From Breviolum minutum Mf 1.05b.01 (taxonomy: Eukaryota > Sar > Dinophyceae > Suessiales > Symbiodiniaceae): DNA of 64,000 bases. Under the pieces are notes generated by a model, which was not told the DNA's origin, made no database searches, and saw nothing but the letters and a program-made list of their open reading frames with translations. The DNA lies in contig DF239082.1 in the NCBI GenBank assembly GCA_000507305.1, positions 125,019-189,018 on the forward strand. Direction: 5' to 3'. Both the position numbers and the translations under genes were made by a program. Positions 1 to 10,935 of the stretch are shown piece by piece. Position 1 is the stretch's first letter. Each line of letters opens with the position of its first letter.

Positions 1-649
1 GATGGAGAGAACTGTGGACGAAGCCGGACAAAAAAAACGATCTCAGACAATGTCTGCGCAATTGTACCTACCAGGGCTAAATGTAGGTTGAGGTAAATAC
101 ACTGCTTCATTGCGTGTGACTTCAAGCATGCAGCAAGAAACCAAATATCAACTTGGTTTACATCCTCCAAATAGTTCGTGGGTGCTCAGAATATCTAACG
201 ATTGCTGGTGTGTACATGGCAAGCCCTTCAAAATATCACAGCCACTACTTCCTCACTTGAAATCCGACAAAGTCAAGTCCTATCGGCAAGTAATATATGA
301 CATATTCATCCAAAAAATGAGGACAAACACATGATGACTTGATACCTTGGGGTCGATTCATTAAGATTCATAGGAGTATGTGGGATCCAGCCATAGTCTA
401 TTTATCAACGACAACGAATCATTCCAATCTCATCTGCCGCCTCACCATCCGCCGCCATGGAATCCATCACCGATTTCAGCCTAAAAATTGGTCAAGAAAA
501 TCAGTTTTGTCGAGTGGTGCAAATGGTGTGGAAAAGATGATCATGTTTTTTTAGTCATGTTGTTGATGTTTGGAAGCAATGAAGGTGGGTTTTTTGTTCA
601 TCAACAAAAAACATCAAGGATGGCAAGGATGACTTTACAAACTCAACCT

Positions 650-805
650 GTTGCAGGGAAAGACCTCACAGCTCCAGATGGCATGGATTTCTTCATCCAA
701 AGTCATGCTACGTTTGTTTTTTCCAAGTTGGAAAGGGATAATTCTGTCAAAATAGAAAGTGTCATACGGTTGATGGTTGAAATCCTTCGGCAGTTCGGAG
801 TTTAA
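650..805. other. open region with coding-like frames on both strands
   Basis: The plus strand is open from 488 to a stop at 805 and its last part reads like protein (ending RLMVEILRQFGV). The minus strand across 654-790 is also open, with a frame containing IIPFQLGKNKRSM and DEEIHAIWSCE before a possible GTCTTT donor. Only one can be real. All other genes here are on the minus strand, which favours the minus reading, but I see no good acceptor for it. I leave the strand undecided. Confidence 0.3.
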
Positions 806-946
806 TGTATGGATTTCATGCGTATAATGAAATACATATATGACGATCCATTATAGACTATAATTTCAATATGATACATCCCCATTTGGTTGTGATTGGA
901 CCACTAACAACCAAATGATACCAAATGACATAGTATGACTGTAGAC

Positions 947-1008
947 ATATCTCCCCTCTGCATCCAACTCGACTCTCTTTGTGAGGATGCGAAGCGTCGA
1001 GGATTCAG
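947..1008 (-). CDS. probable internal exon, unknown protein
   Basis: This is an open stretch on the minus strand behind a CCCCAG acceptor and ending at a GTCTAC donor. In the frame that takes two bases from the previous exon it reads ESSTLRILTKRVELDAEGRY, which has a normal residue mix and no stop. I do not recognise a family. It lies downstream of the Pro-rich gene that ends at 2309, in the same orientation, and would belong to the next gene of the array, most of which may lie outside the window. The splice ends are inferred from context alone and no neighbouring exon confirms the phase. Confidence 0.4.
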
Positions 1009-1326
1009 CTGGGGTGCTGTGAATCAAGCAACAACAAAAGATTGTGTTGCTGTCAATGTTGCCAACACATCCCAACAGATTTAACAAATTTGTGATTGAC
1101 TTTCTTGGATTAATTGTGTTTGATTCAGGTGGATGAAACATTCCGCTTGTTTCTTTTGGCAAGTCTTAGTTACCCGGCTTTTTCATCAGGTTTCCCCTAC
1201 TAAGGCGGTGGCAATGGGTTTCCATCTGACGACTTCGGACTTGACATGGAACCTAACAGTGGTTCTCAATCAGAGAAGGTTGCCAGCTCAATCAGCATCA
1301 AACAAGCATTACATTATTCTATAAGT

Positions 1327-1365
1327 AAATGTAGGTAAATATACCATACATGTATGGTATGGGAA
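1327..1365. repeat. half copy of palindromic repeat family 1
   Basis: The stretch AAATGTAGGTAAATATACC followed by ATACATGTATGGTATGGG matches one arm of the palindromic element seen complete at 4300, 22764 and 25850. Only one arm is present here, so this is a truncated copy. Confidence 0.6.
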
Positions 1366-1911
1366 TCAAATCCAAGACTATAATAATCTCATTTTGTCTA
1401 TAAGTACTAGTCATTCAAAAAAAACAAAATAGAAAAGCCAAATCCAAATTAGGTGTTTCAACCAACGTCAACATCTTTGTATCACATGCCACATGCCAAA
1501 CGCCCAACTTGTGCCTCCCGTATCTGGGGGTCCACTAATGGCACTTGCAGATGGCCTCAGGTTTCAACCATGACAGGTCAGGACGCGTACCCTATCGTAT
1601 TGGACTGGTTTTGAGCCAATACATAAACATTTCATTTGGGAAAATAGAGATGCTTGTGAACTAACTATGCTTCCCAAATCTTGGCAATCTACACAGGATC
1701 TTTTGTAACCCATGTGTATCCAAGATCCTAAAAATTCCGTGCAAACAGCGTGGAGGATCGTCGTGATCCCGAGTTTAGCAATCAATACGCTAAATGCATT
1801 TGTCACATGTCGAAACGACATATGCATTTGACATTTCCAGGAAGGTACTGCATTCTGATACCGTTTGGTGTCGTAAAACTGTAGCAACATGAAGCAATTT
1901 ATACCTATATC

Positions 1912-2008
1912 TAGTTGGTGGTTTCAACCCTTCTGAAAAATATTAGTCAAAATGGGAATCTTCCCCAAATAGGGATGAAAATGAAAAAAAAATTGAAACC
2001 ACCACCCA
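1912..2008. repeat. short inverted-repeat element, family 3
   Basis: The element starts AGTTGGTGGTTTCAACC and ends TTGAAACCACCACCC, so the ends are inverted copies. Its core AGTCAAAATGGGAATCTTCC is shared with the copies at 34694 and 36031. It has no coding capacity, so it is MITE-like. Confidence 0.65.
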
Positions 2009-2308
2009 AATATTTACCTATTGTAACATGTCTGTTGATCTTCCGTGGAGTCTACAGTCATTCAAAAATACTAAGATAGCAAGTCCCCCCCGCAGTCTTG
2101 AAGCTGATCCTTTTTACATCCCTCAAACTTCACAAATTCAAAGATTCTGAGGATTGTTCTAAACATGTTTGTTTTTGCTAGCACGGGGTTTTCACTAAAT
2201 AAATCAAATGGTCTAAATCTAAATATACTAAAATCGGCACAAATATCTTAACAATTTCCAAGGTCCTGACTTTTCTTTGGAAATTTTAGTGGATGATTCT
2301 CCAAATCC

Positions 2309-3561
2309 TTAAGGAAAGAAATCCATCACTACTTCGTGACCTTCCGTCATCATTCCCCGGTGACCAGGTGCTCCCCACACATCCTGACCATCATAACCAC
2401 CAGTAGGTGGCGGTGGCGGTGGTGGTGCTGCTGGTCCATCACTAATAGTGCTGAAAGAACGACCTTGGGTAAAGGATGTGAGTATGTACAGCAACTGAAA
2501 AGTAGATGGCACGGTCCCTACATCTTGGTTTATAAGGACCCTTTTCTAACCTACCTTTTGGTATCTGTGCCATCTATTTTGACCTTAAGGTAACGTTTAT
2601 GGTTTAACAAATGACTAGTGACTAAGGTTGGTGGTTGGTGGTTGTTATAGTTAAGGTTTATGGTTCCTGGTTGAGGTTGTTTTTTTTTCAGCCTTTTCGT
2701 ATCGTTTCTGAAATCCCTCTGCATCACCACCTGCGGATGGTGTATGAAACGGGTCGTAAATAAGGGGATAAACCATGAAAAGGTGCAGGATTACTTCCAT
2801 CAACGGTAGGAATCCAGAATCAGTAGAAGGTAAAAGCAACTAACCATCACATGACCGTGAATAGGAACCTGCCAAACATGAACAAACACCAATTGACCAG
2901 TGCCAAAAAGACACACAAAACCAATCAATGAAAACGCATCTGCCTTTGGGCGTAATTTCATCTGAAACAGGTAGGTTCCGAAAAGCAACTACCACATGAT
3001 GCCCAAGAGAGATAATGATGATGAACATGTCATATATTCTCATATCTTGTAATTTGATGAATTATATCTAAAAACAATCACAAGCATTATGAATTATACT
3101 ATGTCATATCTGTAATTTATGAATTGATGAAACAAACACACCTATCCAAGCATTTCCCTTCCGAACCAGCCATGCTTTTTCGTTGGGTAGCCCGACTCAC
3201 AGATGGTTTTGGTGCTCCGGGACTTGACATGGAACTTGGACTCATAGCAATGCCCTCGCTGGAAGTTTCACCGACACTTCAAATATTTGCCGTTATTGGT
3301 GATGATTCAAAAAAGCTGGTTATATTTGAGATGTGACTTACCCTTTACATCTGCCTTTCTTTTGAATATACAGATAATATACAAGTCTTAGTCCAACCTC
3401 ATGGATATTGATATTGAATCATCCAAAGTCTTTCTAAGTATGAATCGTAGAAATTCCATTACCAATCCATGAAAATCATCACCACTTCTCCCAATCCCCC
3501 CCGTGGATCTGTTGCTTCCTATCATCCTGCGAATCTTTCGCCTGGTTCGCTTGTACCATCC
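2309..3561 (-). CDS. Pro-rich small protein, three exons
   Basis: Three minus-strand exons join in phase: 3483-3561, 3142-3258 and 2309-2450. Acceptors are CTTACAG, TTCCAG and CTTTCAG; donors are GTGATG and GTGTGT. From the ATG at 3559, two bases after the first acceptor, the frame gives 111 residues ending in FFP and TAA. It starts MVQANQAKDSQDDRKQQ, has an SSMSSPGAPKPS segment in the middle and a run of seven prolines near the end, followed by TGGYDGQDVWG. I see no known domain; such a composition suggests a disordered, perhaps adaptor-like or WW/SH3-binding protein, which is inference. The first acceptor just before ATG could instead be a spliced-leader trans-splice site, or an upstream exon may exist (3562-3630 is open in another frame). 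Confidence 0.5.
2690..2815. repeat. diverged copy of palindromic repeat family 2
   Basis: The right part reads AAGGTGCAGGATTACTTCC then ATCAACGGTAG, and the inner part CGTAAATAAGGGGATAAACC. Both match the complete element at 40821-40930. The left arm is too diverged to place exactly. It lies in the region between two exons of the Pro-rich gene. Confidence 0.5.
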
Positions 3562-5304
3562 CTGTAAGTCCACCAGTTCCTTAGTCCCAAACTCTGACGA
3601 CGGAACCTTCAGTCGCATTTTTCGAAGGAATCCATGGTGTATATTGGATATGATACATATGTTGGTATATTTAAAAAAACACAGTTTACATTTATACACA
3701 ATATGTATACTTATATACCTATATATATATATAGAGAGAGATAATTTGAAAGTAGCTACCAGCAAAATAAAGCAGTAGATAAAAGGATTCAGGATGTAAT
3801 CAACTAATCAACTTTAAAAAATATTTAAAGCATTTCTTGAAACAACAAATCCACCGATTCTCGTTACTCCCTGGCTGTGTGTCCAGCGTTGCTTCTGAAG
3901 GGTCTTCTGTCTTTGCCTTGAAGTCAAAAATTCATGGCTGAAATCCATGCACCCCTTGGAATCTATAAAAACCTGCAAATAATGGAAAGAAAAAACTATC
4001 AACCAGCACAGGATGGCTAGCATTTAACATGTTGGATTTGTTGGAAATGTCGGGTGACTTTTGAAGAATCTCTTTTCATCCAAATCGATTTCAAATGGAA
4101 CAGCAGTAACTCCAGCATTTCATCTGGAACTAAGCATCCAACTGAAGGAACTTTTGCCGCAACATAGCGGCATTGGTGGGTGTGTTCAGATCCTGGTCCC
4201 GCCACCAATGCTCCCATGTTTCAAAAACCAAGGTTAGTTGTACCGATCTGAGGTGATTTGTGTCAGACTTATACCGATTAAAACATATATAACATAGCAA
4301 TAGGATCCATGTATGGTATATTTGCCTGCATTTGCCATACATCAACCAAATGTAGCTAAATATACCATACATGTATCCTATGGGTGTGGATATTGTATCA
4401 TTTTTTGGCTCACCAATCTTCATTGAAACAAGTTGCAAATGTTCTCAGGGTTTCCTGGATCACTTACGGATCCCAAAAAACTGGGTGTTGGGACCACGGC
4501 AAAAAAATATACTTGGGGCTTGGAACTACAACTTTTGAGGCCACACAATTCACATTAGAATTTGAGATTTCTGGAGCTGTATGAATTTGAAAAAAAATGT
4601 TTCACTTTTCAAGAGGATTGTCCTTCAATCCGACCTTGATGTTGTTGATACTGTTGTAAAGAGGAAGATATCCAGAACCACCTGGGGATGTGTATAAAAA
4701 CCTTGGTAAATAATGGGATGTTCACTACCAACCTCAATCTGGTGAGCCGGATTTCTGAACCACCCAACAGTGTATCTTTGTTGATTTCTTATTGATTTCT
4801 AGTGTCATCAAAAAAAAGTTACCAGCCAGTTCCATGAGGTCCTCTGTTTCTTCTTCACCCAAACCTGGCGGGTGATGATCACCGGGGATCAAGGATTGAA
4901 AGGATTCCGAAAACCGAATCTTTCGTCCTCAGGTTATCCACCCCAAAAAAGATGCATCCTCATGGTTCAATGATGAGATGAAGCTTCAAGTTCGAAAAAA
5001 AAACGTGTGTTCAAATTGTATCAAAATCATCCAACATCAAAATAAAAAGAGGCTGAAATAAGAGTGTGTTTGACAGTCTGACACCCCAAACAGTTTATAC
5101 AACGAAAGTTCATCCAACCCTGGGCCTCTGGAGGAGCCAGAGGCAGTTGCCTGGCCGAAACATCACTGTTCCACCATGTTCAATAATTTATGCAAATTTG
5201 ATGGAATGTCCTTCATGACACATTGAAAGTTATCTTCAAGAATATATAAACAAACATTTTTATTCAATTTCTACCATCTATTGGGATGTCCTATGCAAGT
5301 GTTG
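3562..5304. other. intergenic stretch between two minus-strand genes
   Basis: This stretch separates the stop of the four-exon small gene at 5305 from the first exon of the Pro-rich gene at 3561. It holds a complete palindromic element at 4300-4382, a related hairpin-rich element at about 4655-4780 and AT-rich sequence including a short TATA/GAGA run near 3722. Open frames on either strand here have no supporting splice context. I see no convincing gene. Confidence 0.45.
4300..4382. repeat. complete palindromic element, family 1
   Basis: The left arm begins ATAGGATCCATGTATGGTAT and the right arm ends ACCATACATGTATCCTATGG, giving near-perfect inverted arms of about 35 bases around a short loop. 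It would fold into a strong hairpin. The same element occurs twice more (22764, 25850) and as a half copy at 1327. Non-autonomous, MITE-like. Confidence 0.75.
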
Positions 5305-7581
5305 TCAGCAAACGGTTGGAAACTCGTGCTTCACCGCCGTCCGACATTGAGGACACCCACCGGTCGGTGAGAAGCGGTGCGGTCGGGTGGTCCTGTTGTT
5401 GAAGGTTGCTGTTTGCGCTGGAACTTCGGATATCTACATGAATATCAGCGGATATCAATGGCTAGAAAATGTATGATTTCACTCCAGAAGTCAGTTATAA
5501 AACCATTATGTAAACTTCCTTGAGACATCTTAGTACGACTATGTATCTATTGACATTTAAAGAAACTCAACTGTTGGAAAAGGGAATTGCAAAAAAAACT
5601 TGATAAGGGTTTCTTTTGAAACACACCATGACACACGCAGATATGCAAACAAACAGGTTTCTTCACTAAATCCTCTGAATGTATTATCATAATCATTCTC
5701 TACCAGTACCGTCTTACGATCCAAGTTAATCAGTTCATTCTTCCATCCATATCAAGACATGTGAATTCATATGACACCAACTCAAAAAGGTGATAAGGTG
5801 TCCTGCTGAAACTCGACACTTCCAAACGTACCCCTGTAATCCCGATAGGAAAGATTTTTTTGTGTTAAACTGACATTTTTTTGATCTCTGCAACATCCTG
5901 AAATGATTTGACTTGACTTCTCATACCCTTAACTCAAAATTCATCTGGCTGAATTAGACTTCCACAAATTGGATTCCATGAAATTTGCCGTGACGAAATC
6001 CCACCATTTCGGTGTGTCTTGAATGAATTTTCACCTCCAAACCACCCGTCCTGGGGGTGGTTGTGGAGGTGCTGGACCTGCTTTTCCAACGAATTTGTGA
6101 CAAAAAAAAAATCTGGCATAAAAAATGCAGCTGAGATTGGGTTCATCAACTAAGAATTTTTGGGGGTAATCTTAAAAACCATTTTGGGTATTCTAAAAAT
6201 CAAGTAAGTGCAACCATGAAATTATTCAAATAGCTGGTTTTTCACCAGTCAAATTGGATCATCTTTCCAATGCATTTGGGTGAAATGTAGGTGTGTTTCC
6301 CTTACGCAACCTCGAATTTTTGCCACAACAAGGCCCATTTCAAAGACTAAACGCCATAAGGATGTAAGGTTCACCGAGCCCCCGTGAGATGATTAAGGTT
6401 TTTTGGTGTCTTTCGTATTGGAAGTGAAAAAACGTGTATAAAAACACGGTGCCATGGCAACCAAACTCTGGGGAGAATCACCAATTTCTGTTGGTTTGAA
6501 ATCATAGGTTGATTCAATTCATTGGAATCATGACATGATTGACATGTCAAAGATGTTTTTTTTAAAGTGGTTCTGGTGATACACTGAGGTTCTATTTTGA
6601 TTTCATGCACTGTTGCGTCGGCGTTCTCTCCGCCCGTGCCTCCTTCATCCAGGAAATCCTGATGATGGACATGTGAAAAACCCACCCAAACCTCCGGTAC
6701 CTTCCGAAAAACAAACGACACATATACAGCTGCAGAGTACATTGGAATAATTCACCACCCTGGATTTTTGTGAAACAAGGGGCTCCTGACTAAACTTACC
6801 TTGTGGATCCTTTTGGGACTATGGAGGTCCAGCTAAGTTGACTTCTCCTGGGATCACCATGTAAGTTGACCCTTGAGAATACATCGGTGAATATCATCAG
6901 AATTCACCAACTCAAAATTTCCACAAATTCTTTGGAGAATCCATAATCCCAAAATACCAACTTCAAGTGCAATGCTTTGATACGCCCCAAACGGTGGACC
7001 TTGGAGAGGAACATGGCTTTTCCACGGTTGTGGGCAACGAATTGTGGCAAGAAAAAACGACGGTTTCATATGGAAGTACATTCACTTTTTTGGTTGAAGA
7101 AATGATGAAATGGTGCATAGTTGCGTCTTGAAGAAACGTTTCTATGCTTAGAAACCGGGAAAGTGCAGTGAAAATATTCCAAGCCTGGTTTCAATGAAGT
7201 GTCGAGTCAATCTATGCATCGATGATGATTTATGATTCTGGTCAAGCATTCATTGTCTAGCCTTTTCATGTCTTGCAACTTTTCTGCTAAAACGAAGCAG
7301 AACTCCTTGAGTCAAAATATGGCGCCACGATATGGACAACATGCAGTTACAAGTCACTGACTTTGCGATGTTTTTCCATATGATTTGATTTTTGCTTCCC
7401 TACGATGATCCATGCATGAATCCGTCTACAACTTTCCGTTCAGACCCCATGGACCATGGAGCTCGAAATCCTAGCTATATGGCTTCCCCTATCGTTGCTG
7501 AATGATGACGCTTGTCTGACAGCCCCAAAAACGTTGAATTGGGAACCCTTTTGAAGGTGCTGGAATGCAGAGAATAGACGA

Positions 7582-7647
<66 letters not shown>

Positions 7648-7864
7648 ATGTAATCATCAATGCAGCAACACACATGCAAATGAATGTAATATATAGTAAT
7701 ACACTGTACCAACCTAAACAAGTTGACGAATTCACATCTGCCCCGCAGAAGACAAAATTCACCTGCCCAGGGAAGAAGAAGTTCACACGAAGATGTTGCT
7801 CTCCGTCAGATTCTTGCCTCGATGCGGCGGACTTTTTGCCGTCGTTATGTTTTGGGGGTTCCAT
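5305..7864 (-). CDS. 101-residue protein with CPQC motif, four exons
   Basis: Four minus-strand exons join exactly in phase: 7763-7864, 6611-6658, 6035-6077 and 5305-5417, together 306 bases including the TGA. Donors are GTGAAT, GTGCAT and GTGAAA; acceptors CATCAG, AAGCAG and TTCCAG. The ATG at 7864 is preceded by GAGGAAGCACG. The protein starts MEPPKHNDGKKSAASRQE, passes through the acidic, Gly-rich DFLDEGGTGGENADAT and ends GGCPQCRTAVKHEFPTVC. The CPQC pair and the final Cys could bind metal or act in redox exchange, but I do not recognise the family. The exact phase match across three introns is the main support. The start may be internal if a further upstream exon exists. Confidence 0.55.
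7582..7647. repeat. (CAT)n microsatellite
   Basis: About 22 perfect CAT triplets lie in the long stretch between exons, upstream of the small four-exon gene's second exon. On the minus strand they would read as a run of Asp, but no splice context supports that as coding. Confidence 0.9.
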
Positions 7865-8103
7865 CGTGCTTCCTCGTTTCACGGCATAAGAAGCCCAATG
7901 GAACGGAACCAAAACATTTCAAATCTTCGAATCTTTCCAGCCGCAAGTAGCAACACACCCAAAAAAGTACGAGTACGTAATGATATAATCAATAATATTC
8001 TCGTTGTTATTACTAGATTTCAATACTGATGCTTACTTCGCGTAAACAAAACTGAGGTTTCATCATGTCATGCGTATCTTTCCAGTCATCTCCTCCTCCT
8101 ATT

Positions 8104-10262
8104 TCACACTATAGCATCCCTGTCCACCTGTTCATGTTCTTGATCATCTTGCAGTGGAAGGGTATGATAGCACCCTTGTAGGGAACCAAGAGTGCCTGGC
8201 AGCGGCTGGGGAATCGTTGAATCCACAAGCCAATTATTTTTGGAAACCTGTGCGCAGATTGATTCTACCAGCAATCACTGAGACATCTGTGGGAATGGTC
8301 TGTTTGAATATGTCCTATTTTTGAATGTGTTTTCTCTTTCTGTAACTTCTTTGTCTTCATGAAGGTGTTTTGCCAGCCTACAAAGAACTAAAACGACATC
8401 ACCAAAAAGGTGATGCTTGAGCCATCCAAGTGAAGATGCTTTCAGAAAACACAAACAAGCCACATAGTGATCTTGCATCCCAATCCATCTACACCCCTCA
8501 CCTTAGGTTGATGAAAATCCCGATCCATCTCTTATCCAAGAACAATTCAAAAAACCACCACCATTTATCATCATTTATCATCATTTGTTACTATTTGTTC
8601 CTTACAGTCTATCATTCATGATGACTAATTAATATTACCCAAGCAGCCTACAAAAACCAATTGTTTCGATTTCTCGCTCTAAAAATTCCCCAAAAAACTC
8701 CCCCCACCTCTGCATGCATGTCAATCCGTAGCTGAGGCTGTTTGCGGAAGGGCACATTGGAGGTGTCTTGGTATGCCTTCGTTTTTTCGCCACGGGGGAA
8801 CGAGGTGATGAGGTCATGGATGTGAGATTCAGGATCGTCTGTCTCAGACCTGGTGTGTACCAACCACTCCTTCTCAGCTGATCCCATATTGTAGTGGGTA
8901 GGTGTGGTGTAGTTCTACAAAATGATGCCAGTTTTTACATCTGGTTGATCCAATACTTGATGGATCTTCTTCAATGAATTTAATGAAATGGATGCCCTTG
9001 AATACACTTGCAGACAAATTTAGTCATTCCCAAGGGGCATCGAAGATGGAATTGGGTACATCGTGGAAAAAGAAGCAATGCAAAGGTTGCCATGTTCATC
9101 CATTCTCCACGCCTCTGGAAATTACTGTCTCAAACCAAACAACTCAAAAGAGTCAATCAATGAACATTGGACATCTGACAGCGATGACAGATAGGACATG
9201 GCACATAGTTACCTGCATGTTGTGTATATCCAACTCATCCTCTACTCACCAGCGCACCATCCCTGTTTTTGGGCCTCGTAATCTGCCATACGTTTCTGGA
9301 CGACTGGCCCCTTGCCACCAAAGGCGGCAGCACCGCCGTCTTCAAACCTGCGAGTTTGATGATAGGATTTATGGCCTGCATGGCTCACCAAAATGTGGAT
9401 AGAATCATCCCAGCTCGTTGATTCATGGAGTATGGGTGAATTCACTTTACAAGACACGGGTCAATAGTGATTTCGATCGGTTGGAAATTGGATGAATTGA
9501 ATTCAGATAAGCAGTGTTCAAAAACCTTGTACCGTATTGATCCATATTGATTACACTGATTATGGGGCTTACTTGTAATTTAAAAACCCATATGCATCCC
9601 CCTCTACATTCACCTGGTGTAGTTGTGCACTGACATCCCTGGCCATTTTGTAGTATCCCGACTCTCATGACTAAAGAATGACCATGGGAACGCGGAAAAA
9701 TCAACTAAGGAATGCCTGTGCAAGACCCCCACAAAAGTCCCATCATAGCCCTGAAACGTTCCTTAAAGAATGCCCTTTCATTTTTGTGGATAGGATCAAT
9801 CGCAAAAATTCACCATCCATATGTGGGGATATATATGTGGGGATCCTTCCGAGGAACATTTGGTAACAAATGCCTGTTCAAGTTTTGAATGTTGGTTGGA
9901 TTCAACGAAGATGTCTCACTAAAGAATGATGATTGATTTTCGAAACCCACTTAGAAACCAACAACATGCTTCTTTAAAGAATGCCAGAAGTGCTTCCTGC
10001 TAAAGAATGCAAATGCATGCATGCAGCAGTAAAAAATGACCCTCTGAAAACCATTTTTTAGAGAGCGCGAGTCCCCTCATTTTGCAATGGAAATGTAGAG
10101 AGGGATCCATATGTCCATATATTAACTGGCTACATCAGCACTATAAACCCGTAAGCAACCACAGATTGGACAGGTCAGATTTTCTTCCAACATTGACATC
10201 ATGGACAATGGAGCAAACTCCCATTGGCGCCTCTTGCGAATTTCCTCCATTTTCTTCGTCCT
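8104..10262 (-). CDS. unrecognised multi-exon gene with CPIC exon (partial)
   Basis: Supported minus-strand exons are 10149-10262, 9250-9347, 8708-8877 and the terminal 8104-8205. The last three join in phase (9250 donor GTGAGT; 8877 acceptor GGATCAG; 8708 donor GTGGGG; 8205 acceptor CCCCAG) and read to a TGA at 8104. The first exon encodes a basic Lys/Arg-Glu stretch and then LTCPICGCLR, a CxxC pair as in zinc-binding or RING-like proteins. The second has GGAAAFGGKGPVVQKRMADY, the third SHIHDLITSFPRGEK. The phase between the first and second exons does not fit directly, so an exon between 9348 and 10148 is missing from my model, or the first exon belongs to another gene. No family recognised. 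The 5' end may lie further upstream. Confidence 0.5.
9670..10075. repeat. degenerate repeat of TAAAGAATGcc units
   Basis: The motif TAAAGAATG recurs at about 9672, 9762, 9919, 9974 and 10000, with weaker forms (AAGGAATGCC, TAAAAAATGA) between. Spacing is irregular, roughly 30-150 bases. It lies inside an intron of the CPIC gene and probably represents an old decayed tandem array. Confidence 0.55.
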
Positions 10263-10935
10263 CTGTTCAGCACCCAAGAGTGATGAAGAATGAAGAGGGG
10301 GTGGGGGAATGCATTGGAACATTTTTTTTTGGCTTAAATGTCATATGCACATGCCAAAAAAAGTGGTGCTAAATACAAAAAATCATCTGACAGAATTAGA
10401 CGACTTAATCAAACTTCTTCGTTCAAACGATCCCCAAAATTTTCCAACGCAAAGGTTACCCATCTGACTTTTCATCGACCATGACCACGATCCGCCTCAA
10501 AGGAGGTTGGAGGCGATCCATTGCTGCCTCGGTTGGGGGGGGATTCCTAAAACGTGGAGGGGCATCCTGGGACGGGTTCATTCGCCATCCAAAAGTATGT
10601 ATATGATATGCCCAAAGGTGAACAAATGTCAAAAATACTAGGATTGGATCAACAAAAACTCAACCAAGCTATATGTTAGAGATTGAGTTGAAGGTCATTT
10701 TTTGGAGGACGTTCCAGCTGAAGCACCATTTAAATCCAAGTGGAAACACGTTTTTTAAGGATCACATGCAACACATGTGGCTCCCTAGTCGCGCAGCAAT
10801 TCAAAAGTCAACTCTATGGTGATAGAATCCAAAACGTTTTTATTGAAAAAAAAGCACCAAAACAAGGTTTCCAGTTGACTTTTTCCAAATTTGAGACTTT
10901 CCTAAATCTTAACAAAAGGCCCCTGCCATTTTGAT

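Noticed and set aside
7475-7912. Minus-strand open frame with a long run of Asp
   Set aside because: The Asp run is the (CAT)n microsatellite. Only the part 7763-7864 is kept as coding, because it joins in phase to the following exons.
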